DNA of 25,828 nt from Collinsella aerofaciens (GTDB taxonomy: Bacteria > Actinomycetota > Coriobacteriia > Coriobacteriales > Coriobacteriaceae), in assembly GCA_905213725.1 (NCBI GenBank), contig CAJMJM010000014.1, positions 1 through 25,828 on the forward strand. Reading direction: 5' to 3'. Under the pieces are notes generated by a model that had not been told where the DNA came from, did no database searches, and worked only from the letters and a program-made list of their open reading frames with translations. Both the position numbers and the translations under genes were made by a program. Below, one piece after another: positions 15,357-23,155 of this stretch (its first letter is position 1; each line of letters starts with the position of its first letter).

Positions 15357-15392
15357 AATGGACTTATCCGCACATTACGCTGAACGGCTCAA

Positions 15393-16844
15393 CTAGAAGC
15401 TAACGTCGAAGCCAGCGCCAGCGCCCTCTTCATCGGTGGTCGGCACGCCCTTTGCCTTGTTGTAGGCAAAGATCAAGACGATCGGCACGATGAAGGCGAT
15501 GAGATTGCCAGCCACATACCACACGAGCGTCTCGGGCGTGACGATGAGCAGGCCAAGCACGCCGGTCAGACCCTGACCGATGGCGCGCACCTCAAAGAGC
15601 TTCACGAAGGCACCGCCGCAGCCTGCACCGATGCAAGCGCAGATGAACGGGATGATCGAGTAGCGCATGTTTGCAGCAAAGATTGCGGGCTCGGAGATAC
15701 CGACCAGCGTCGGGATAAAGGACGACATGCAGATGTTGCGCTCTTTGGAATGCTTCTTGTGAATGAGGTACATGCCGATGGCGCCGCCGCCCTGGGCGAT
15801 GATGGAAACCGACCAGATGGCCTGGATGTAGTTGAAGCCAGTCGTGGCAACGAGGTTTGCCTCGATACCCTGGATGAACTGATGCGTACCGGTAACGACA
15901 AGCGGCTGCAGGAACGCGGCGAAGACAAAGGCACCAAAGACGCCCATCCTGTTGTACAGGATATCGATTACGCCGGCGAGGACGTCGCCGATCAGGTTGC
16001 CGAGCGGGCCGAACACGGTGAACAGGGCGACGTTAGCAAGAATCAGGGTAACGGTCGGGACAAAGACGAACGAAACGACCTCGGGGATGTACTTCTGGGC
16101 AATCTTTTCGACCTTGGCCATAAACCAGGCAGTCAGGATTGCAGGGAACACGCCACCCTGGAAAGCAACCATGGGAATGGAGAGCGGACCAAAGTTCCAG
16201 TACTCAGCACCCGTCGGGTCCATAACGAACGTGTTGCGGTTCATAAGGCTCGGGTGAACCATGACGATACCGACGAGGATGCCCAGAATCGGGTTACCGC
16301 CAAAACGCTTCACCGCGCTGTACATAACCAGGACAGGCAGGTAGTCAAACGTGGTGGCGATAATGGCAAAGAAGCTTGCGAGGTTCTTGAGGAACTCGCT
16401 GTGATCGGCAAGGCTGCCCTCCATGCCAAAGAGGCCGTTGGCAACGATCAGCGACTTAAGGCCGATGATGATAGCAGCGCCGACGAAAGCGGGAATGATG
16501 GGGATAAAGATATCCGAGAATACCTTGAGGACCGAGAAGAACTTGCCCTTCTTGTCCGCCTCGGCGCCCTTGACCTCGGAAGCGCTGATCTCCAAAACGC
16601 ACGTCAGAGCCATAAACTCAACGTAGTCATAGTTCACTGTACCGATACCGAAGATGATCATGAGCTGGCCGCTGTTGTACAGCACGCCCTTGACGCCATC
16701 GATGTTCTCGAGCTCGGCCTTGTTGTACTTGCTCGTATCCTTGAGCACCAGACGCAGACGCGTAACGCAATGCGTGGCGCCCTCGATGTTCTCCAGACCG
16801 CCGACGTTATCGACGACTTGCTGAGACACTACTTTGTAGTCCAT
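15393..16844 (-). CDS. PTS transporter subunit EIIBC, sucrose/beta-glucoside type
   Basis: Transports and phosphorylates a sugar, most likely sucrose or a short fructo-oligosaccharide given its two GH32-type neighbours; inner membrane. The 483-residue protein has an N-terminal EIIB domain with phospho-accepting Cys26 in GATHCVTRLRL. A linker and an EIIC domain of about ten hydrophobic segments follow from residue ~110 onward. There is no fused EIIA domain, so phosphate must come from a separate EIIA encoded elsewhere. The frame has ATGs at 16856 and 16844; the second has GGAG at a 6-base spacing and gives the usual start MDYKVVSQQVVDNVGG. A perfect AAAACGTTTT lies between this gene and the upstream enzyme, suggesting an internal LacI-type control site. 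Confidence 0.92.
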   Translation of the reverse strand: MDYKVVSQQVVDNVGGLENIEGATHCVTRLRLVLKDTSKYNKAELENIDGVKGVLYNSGQLMIIFGIGTVNYDYVEFMALTCVLEISASEVKGAEADKKGKFFSVLKVFSDIFIPIIPAFVGAAIIIGLKSLIVANGLFGMEGSLADHSEFLKNLASFFAIIATTFDYLPVLVMYSAVKRFGGNPILGILVGIVMVHPSLMNRNTFVMDPTGAEYWNFGPLSIPMVAFQGGVFPAILTAWFMAKVEKIAQKYIPEVVSFVFVPTVTLILANVALFTVFGPLGNLIGDVLAGVIDILYNRMGVFGAFVFAAFLQPLVVTGTHQFIQGIEANLVATTGFNYIQAIWSVSIIAQGGGAIGMYLIHKKHSKERNICMSSFIPTLVGISEPAIFAANMRYSIIPFICACIGAGCGGAFVKLFEVRAIGQGLTGVLGLLIVTPETLVWYVAGNLIAFIVPIVLIFAYNKAKGVPTTDEEGAGAGFDVSF

Positions 16845-16872
16845 GTTCCTCTCCATTCCCTTACGAAATCAT

Positions 16873-16882
16873 AAAACGTTTT
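16873..16882 (-). promoter_or_regulatory. LacI-family operator candidate upstream of EIIBC
   Basis: The perfect 10-bp palindrome AAAACGTTTT with central CpG lies in the 45-base gap between the GH32-like gene and EIIBC. The same 10-mer occurs at 18342-18351. LacI-family repressors typically bind such CG-centred palindromes. The local lacI-type gene is the likely partner. Confidence 0.55.
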
Positions 16883-16889
16883 GATGCCA

Positions 16890-18272
16890 TTACAGAGACG
16901 CGATCGTTGCATTTGCGCACTTGAGCGTACCGTCGGTGACCGTCAGTGCCACACCCTGGCCCTGCTTATTGCAGAAGCGCGCGTTAAGCGCAACATCATC
17001 GACAAAGATGGTCGCGATATCGTCGTCAACGACCAGGCGCACATGATGAGTGCCCTCGCCCTTAAAGAACAACGGACGCTCGAGGCCCATGTTGTTGACC
17101 TGGAACCACGGATACTGGGGGGCCGCCGTAAACTCGAGCTTGCCCTCACGCAGGTTGGCGCGGAACTCATAGGCAAGACCGGACTCGGCGTCCTCGGCAA
17201 GCTTCACCGAGAAGCCGGCAGCGTCACCGGCGAGCTCGATGTCGGCATCGAGCATATAGGTGGAACCGGCATCCGCGGCGAGCACCTGCTCGACCTTGCC
17301 CGACTCGCAGGAGAGCTCAAAGGCCTCGACTGCCTTAGCCTCGCCAAAGGCGCCAAGCATGCTGTCAGGAAGCTTGGTGCCGAGCGTTCCGTCGGCACGC
17401 TGAACGATCTCGAGGGGCATAAAGGTGCCACCCCACAGGTAAGAGCTGGGGTCGCCGCCCTCGTCACGCGTAGGAACCCAACCAAAGAGAACGCGGCGCT
17501 CGCCATCGAATGCGGTACGCGCGGCATAGTACGCGCGGCCATCGAAGGAATCGTCCGCAGGAGTGATCCAAGGACCGTTGATAGAGCGAGACATGCGGTA
17601 ACGGGTCTTGTTGCCATCACTGTACTCGGAGAACACCAGATACCACCAGTCGCCCATCTTAAAGAGATCAGGCATCTCGAACATGGTGTACAGGCCCGGA
17701 TTCCACCAGTCGCCCTGGAACTCCCAGGTATCCAGGTCCTTGGAGGTGAACTTGACCAGACGACCGGTCATCAGACGCTTGTCCTCGCCCACACGCGTGC
17801 CGAGGATGAGCATGTACTCTTCGTTCTCCTCATCCCAAAGCACAAAGGGATCGCGCCAGTTGCGGTCATCGTAACCCTCCTGGGGCGGAAGCAGCGTCTC
17901 GGCGATGTTCTTCTCCCACTTGACGGCGTCGTCACTCGTTGCGTGAAGAAGAACCTGCTTCATCAAGCGTGCCTTGACCTTATCGCGATTGCAACCAGTG
18001 TAGAGCGCATGGTACTTGTCGCCCACCTTAAACACCGTGCCGGCATAAACATACTGGTCGACTTCCTCGTCGCCGCCACGCTCAAGGCTCTCGCCAAAGT
18101 CTTTGTAATTGACGAAGTCCTTGGTTGTCGCGAGTGCCCAGCCGAACGGCTCTCCGAAAGGTCCGGGGTTTCGCGTGTCACGCTGATGATAGAGATAGAA
18201 CGTGCCGTCCTCGCCGTACGGCATGATGTCGCCTACCCAAATTCCCTCAGGCTGGTAATACACCTTGTGCAT
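16890..18272 (-). CDS. Divergent GH32-type beta-fructosidase
   Basis: A 460-residue glycoside hydrolase of the five-bladed propeller type with a C-terminal beta-sandwich. Its catalytic positions resemble GH32 but the motifs differ. IWVGDIMPYG (11-20) replaces WLNDPNG while keeping the Asp (Asp15). NWRDPF carries RDP (140-142), and MFEMPDLF supplies the acid/base Glu199. There is no signal peptide, so it should act in the cytosol on an imported fructoside. The exact substrate cannot be deduced. The ATG at 18272 has AAGGAAG 6 bases upstream. It is the first gene of the sugar run and directly follows the operator cluster at 18327-18351. Calling it GH32-like is confident; sucrose as substrate is inference. 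Confidence 0.82.
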   Translation of the reverse strand: MHKVYYQPEGIWVGDIMPYGEDGTFYLYHQRDTRNPGPFGEPFGWALATTKDFVNYKDFGESLERGGDEEVDQYVYAGTVFKVGDKYHALYTGCNRDKVKARLMKQVLLHATSDDAVKWEKNIAETLLPPQEGYDDRNWRDPFVLWDEENEEYMLILGTRVGEDKRLMTGRLVKFTSKDLDTWEFQGDWWNPGLYTMFEMPDLFKMGDWWYLVFSEYSDGNKTRYRMSRSINGPWITPADDSFDGRAYYAARTAFDGERRVLFGWVPTRDEGGDPSSYLWGGTFMPLEIVQRADGTLGTKLPDSMLGAFGEAKAVEAFELSCESGKVEQVLAADAGSTYMLDADIELAGDAAGFSVKLAEDAESGLAYEFRANLREGKLEFTAAPQYPWFQVNNMGLERPLFFKGEGTHHVRLVVDDDIATIFVDDVALNARFCNKQGQGVALTVTDGTLKCANATIASL

Positions 18273-18326
18273 CCGAGACTTCCTTTCTCACGAGATACTA
18301 ACTCGGTACAACTGCAAGATATGTCA

Positions 18327-18351
18327 ATCGTTTTCATATGTAAAACGTTTT
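18327..18351 (-). promoter_or_regulatory. Tandem LacI-type operators before the sugar genes
   Basis: AAAACGTTTT (18342-18351, within TGTGAAAACGTTTTAC on the minus strand) and a weaker TGAAAACGAT (18327-18336) are centred 17 bp apart. A TTGACA hexamer (18322-18327) immediately follows on the minus strand. This is an arrangement expected for a repressor-controlled promoter of the 18272 gene. No strong -10 was found at ideal spacing. Confidence 0.55.
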
Positions 18352-18456
18352 CACACCAATACGTCTTTTCGCAGTTCCAGTCGTCGGCAAACGGTTGACA
18401 TATGCCGGCGAACGGTCATCAGAGGTGTTTGAGGAATTCTTTTGGCACGGGATGAA

Positions 18457-19467
18457 CTACGCGGTTTTACCCTCAATGAGTTCAACGGGGAGCTTGATAT
18501 TCGATTCGGGCTTTTCGCCGTTAATAAGAGCAATGATGGATTGCGCCGCGAGCTCTCCGATGCGATCGATATCTTGGCGTACGGTTGTTAAGTCAGGCAT
18601 AAACGTCATAGTGCGGCGGGCACCATCCGCGCCCACGACCTTAATATCGCCCGGAGCGCTCAAGCCGCGCTGCTTCATCACGTTAAGACAGATAGCCGCC
18701 ATCGTGTCGTCTCCCGCAAAGATGCCGTCAATATCGGGGTTCTCATCGAGGATCTTCGCAACGACCGCGCTCTTTTCGTCGTCGGGCTTAACGAACTCAA
18801 CCTCACGGACAAGCGCGGGCAAACCGGCCTGCTCAACAACATCGAGGTAGGCATCGGTACGCTTATTGGCGGGCATGCGCATGCGGCTATTGCTGCGCAG
18901 GCACAGGATGCGTGAACATCCGTCATCGAACAGGCGACGCGTGGCAAGTTCGCCGATGCTATAGCTGTCGCTCGCAATCTGAACAGAGGCTTCGCCAAGG
19001 TCGCAGTCGATACCAACCAGACTCAAGCCCATCTCGGCATACGCCTCGGCACCGATATTAAGCGAGTTGACGATGACGCCATCAACCATATTGCGCCGAA
19101 GCATATCGATATAAGAACGCTCAAGATCAGGTCGATTGGCGCTATTGCACAGCAACATCTTAAAACCGTTTTCGGCCAGGGTACGCTCAACGGCTTGGAC
19201 CGCTTGGGCATGAAACGGGCTGCTGACATAGGGGACTATCATACCTATTAGATTCAGGCGACCGTTGAGCATGGCACGGGCGATATCGTTGGGCGTATAG
19301 TTGATGCGCTTCATCGCGGCATGGACCTTATCGCGGGTCTCTTGGCTAATATAGCCGCGATTATTAAGCACGCGAGATACCGTAGTAGGCGAAACCCCCG
19401 CCACCGCTGCAACTTCCTTGATGCCAGGCTTAGCCGAATCCTTAGAACGAGCGCCCTCGCGAGCCAT
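18457..19467 (-). CDS. LacI-family transcriptional regulator of the sugar locus
   Basis: A 336-residue DNA-binding repressor. The N-terminal LacI helix-turn-helix and hinge read GIKEVAAVAGVSPTTVSRVLNN and NYTPNDIARAMLNGR. A periplasmic-binding-protein-like effector domain follows (IGMIVPYVSSPFHAQAV, GIFAGDDTMAAICLNVMKQRG, then DLTTVRQD). Three in-frame starts exist; the ATG at 19467 with GGGAGG 5 bases upstream is chosen over ATGs at 19482 and 19488. It is encoded upstream of and in the same direction as the GH32/PTS genes, with about 180 bases containing its probable operators. The effector is presumably a fructoside or its phosphate. A CG-centred TGTAAACGTATGACA near its own promoter (about 19489-19504) may allow self-control. 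Confidence 0.92.
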   Translation of the reverse strand: MAREGARSKDSAKPGIKEVAAVAGVSPTTVSRVLNNRGYISQETRDKVHAAMKRINYTPNDIARAMLNGRLNLIGMIVPYVSSPFHAQAVQAVERTLAENGFKMLLCNSANRPDLERSYIDMLRRNMVDGVIVNSLNIGAEAYAEMGLSLVGIDCDLGEASVQIASDSYSIGELATRRLFDDGCSRILCLRSNSRMRMPANKRTDAYLDVVEQAGLPALVREVEFVKPDDEKSAVVAKILDENPDIDGIFAGDDTMAAICLNVMKQRGLSAPGDIKVVGADGARRTMTFMPDLTTVRQDIDRIGELAAQSIIALINGEKPESNIKLPVELIEGKTA

Positions 19468-19608
19468 AGCACCCTCCCCCATCAACATGTCATACGTTTA
19501 CATACGAACAAAGCATACCCCAATAAGAGCGGGAAGACGGTAACAGTACAAGTAAGTAAACGACTCATCCAAATAATTAGGAGAGTTCCGCCTAAAGGGT
19601 GACTACAC

Positions 19609-19750
19609 AGGACCCCAGCCGGGGCTGTTTGGACTACCTCCCAAAACATTCCGCAGGACGCAAAGAGGCTCGCCGCACGAAGTGCGCAGCGAGCCTCTTT
19701 GCATGTCCGAGGACGTTTTGGGAGATAGCCCAAACAGCCCCGGCGATCCT
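19609..19750 (+). repeat. Two-level palindrome with conserved boxes, copy B
   Basis: Outer arms are imperfect but include 14 exact bases CCGGGGCTGTTTGG (19619-19632) and their complement (19730-19743), then CTCCCAAAAC/GTTTTGGGAG. The inner stem GCAAAGAGGCTCGC (19660-19673) pairs perfectly with 19689-19702, topped by CGCAC-GAA-GTGCG. Box 1 AAAACATTCCGCAGGACG (19643-19660) and box 2 CATGTCCGAGGACGTTTT (19702-19719) match those of the copy at 5426-5542. It lies 17 bases past the glycyl-radical gene and may form its 3' end. Confidence 0.85.
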
Positions 19751-19767
19751 GCGGGAGTTGAGTCCCT

Positions 19768-20019
19768 TTAGAACTTGTCGTGGAAGGTACGCGCAATGAC
19801 CTCGTCCTGCTGCTCCTTGGTGAGCGTGTGGAAGTTCACGGCGTAGCCGGAAACGCGGATGGTCAGCTGCGGATACTTCTCGGGGTGAGCCTGAGCGTCG
19901 AGCAGCGTCTCACGGTTGAAGACGTTGATGTTCAGGTGGTGGCCACCCTTCTCGGCGTAAGCGTCGAGCATGTGGACCAGGTTATCGGCCTGAGTCTCGG
20001 AAACTTCAGAAACCTTCAT
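19768..20019 (-). CDS. Glycyl-radical subunit of a split pyruvate formate-lyase
   Basis: An 83-residue protein equivalent to the last ~80 residues of ordinary PFL. It contains HHLNINVFNRETLLDA, PEKYPQLTIRVSGYA and LTKEQQDEVIARTFHDKF. Gly58 in RVSGYA is the residue that PflA converts to a radical. Related stand-alone proteins (GrcA/YfiD) act as spare parts for oxygen-damaged PFL in enterobacteria. Here the adjacent catalytic gene lacks this domain, so the protein should be an obligatory subunit rather than a spare. The ATG at 20019 has AAGGAG 7 bases upstream. The frame continues 15 codons upstream to 20064 through a hairpin, without a ribosome-binding site, and that start is rejected. It follows the large-chain stop by 85 bases. 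Confidence 0.9.
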   Translation of the reverse strand: MKVSEVSETQADNLVHMLDAYAEKGGHHLNINVFNRETLLDAQAHPEKYPQLTIRVSGYAVNFHTLTKEQQDEVIARTFHDKF

Positions 20020-20042
20020 AATGTGTCTCCTTCGATCGATAG

Positions 20043-20102
20043 GCGCCGGCCGAAACCGGCGCACTAATCAGTAATCGTTATTGTTAGTATAGCACTAACA
20101 AT
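20043..20102 (-). promoter_or_regulatory. Two hairpins between the split PFL genes
   Basis: Right after the large-chain stop is ATTGTTAGT-GCTAT-ACTAACAAT (perfect 9-bp arms, 20080-20102). It is followed by GCGCCGG-TTTCGG-CCGGCGC (20043-20062). Neither has a U-tract. They may protect or process the message, or set the ratio of the two chains. Confidence 0.55.
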
Positions 20103-20104
20103 AG

Positions 20105-22156
<2,052 letters not shown>

Positions 22157-22705
22157 TGTGTAACCACGCTCCTAGTTACGTGTAATGCGGCGCTCTCTCA
22201 CACCGCTGCTTATTGAATTCTTGAATGTTCGGCTTGCACTACCGGCTTCTTCCGTTCTTCACCACACGTTGGTGCAGGAAAAACGTTTGTCCACCTTGGA
22301 ACTACAACCCAAAACCCAAGATTTCACCCGTTTGAGAAGGATAACATAGCGACCCTCTCCATCTGGGCTGTTATATGTTTCTTTTTTTATATCATAAGGG
22401 CGTTTTTTACAAAGCCGCAGGAAATGAGAGCGTGAACAACTACCGTTCACCGATTTGTTTGGTTTTTGCAATGCCTTTGTACGACGTTCACCCTAGCTGT
22501 TATGCAAGAATTATCAGCGTAAAGTACCTCTGAGTAGGCTTTAGGCCATGCCTAACGATCTGCCCCTAACTTTGCTGGCATCGACGGTGTACGGAGGTCG
22601 CCTAAAGGCAGTTTTCTAGGCATGACCCAAAAATCTACCGTATAGGGCGCGCGTGCAAGGGTATCATCTTTCACCGAAAATAGTTTCTAGTGTTAGGGGT
22701 TTTCG
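22157..22705. other. Long divergent regulatory region between pflB and marR
   Basis: This 549-base region has no convincing gene; the 70-codon minus-strand frame at 22259-22471 has no recognisable features. It holds AT-rich stretches near 22380-22410 with a possible pflB -10 (TATGAT on the minus strand, 22391-22396) and two copies of CGTTCACC (22444-22451, 22485-22492). The first CGTTCACC copy forms GTGAAC-n7-GTTCAC with its neighbour. A folded element lies at 22544-22627 and the marR operator at its right edge. Confidence 0.5.
22544..22627. repeat. Inverted-repeat element upstream of marR
   Basis: GGCCATGCCTAAC (22544-22556) and TTCTAGGCATGACC (22614-22627) are inverted copies pairing over about 11 bases. 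They enclose ~57 bases with a small GCC-TAAA-GGC hairpin. It may be a structured leader, an operator pair or a dispersed repeat. Confidence 0.4.
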
Positions 22706-22714
22706 GTGGAAGAT
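22666..22714 (+). promoter_or_regulatory. Inverted-repeat operator overlapping the marR start
   Basis: ATCTTTCACCGAAAA (22666-22680) and TTTTCGGTGGAAGAT (22700-22714) pair at 14 of 15 positions across 19 bases. The left arm touches a possible -10 (TATCAT, 22662-22667) and the right arm covers the GTG start. This fits autorepression by the MarR protein. Confidence 0.55.
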
Positions 22715-23155
22715 ACCGATTTCCGTGAACTTGGACGTCAGCTCTTAACTGAGTTTGGCAGCATGCATCAGCGCATTTCGCGCTTTGCGGACAAAGCTCT
22801 CGGTGGCGAGATGGCTGTAATGCGCGCCCTCATGCTCGCCGGCGGCTCGCTCACGCCGAGCGAACTCGCTGATCGCGCCTGGGTCTCGAGCGCCCGCATC
22901 GCCAATATTCTGCGCGCCCTCGAGGCCAAGGGCTGGGTCGAGCGCGAGCACTCAAAGACTGACCGTCGTCGCGTACACGTCATAGTGACCGACAAGGGAT
23001 TCCAGGATCTCGAAATCAAACGTCGGGAATTCGAGGACCGCACCGCGGCCTTCCTCGAGCAGCTCGGCGAAACAGATACCCAGGAGATGGTGCGCCTTCT
23101 AAGACGTGCCAACGAAATTATCGACCGCAATCAAGAAAGGAGAGATGCCGAGTGA
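22706..23155 (+). CDS. MarR-family transcriptional regulator
   Basis: A 149-residue winged-helix repressor. It has the recognition region LTPSELADRAWVSSARIANILRALEAKGWVERE and the wing HSKTDRRRVHVIVTDKG, where D-x-R-R is the family's DNA-contacting signature. Long N- and C-terminal helices for dimerisation flank it. MarR proteins next to ABC exporters commonly sense toxic small molecules and de-repress export; the ligand is unknown here. The GTG start at 22706 has AGGGG 6 bases upstream and lies within the right arm of an inverted repeat. Its stop overlaps the exporter start by four bases (GTGA), so the two are translationally coupled. Confidence 0.92.
   Translation: MEDTDFRELGRQLLTEFGSMHQRISRFADKALGGEMAVMRALMLAGGSLTPSELADRAWVSSARIANILRALEAKGWVEREHSKTDRRRVHVIVTDKGFQDLEIKRREFEDRTAAFLEQLGETDTQEMVRLLRRANEIIDRNQERRDAE

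Noticed and set aside
20020..20064. Upstream start for the glycyl-radical protein adding 15 residues
   Set aside because: The extension reads through the GC hairpin, is Arg/Pro rich and lacks a ribosome-binding site. The ATG at 20019 has AAGGAG at ideal spacing.
22259..22471. 70-codon minus-strand frame upstream of pflB
   Set aside because: No recognisable domain, no good ribosome-binding site, AT-rich regulatory setting; treated as leader or promoter sequence.
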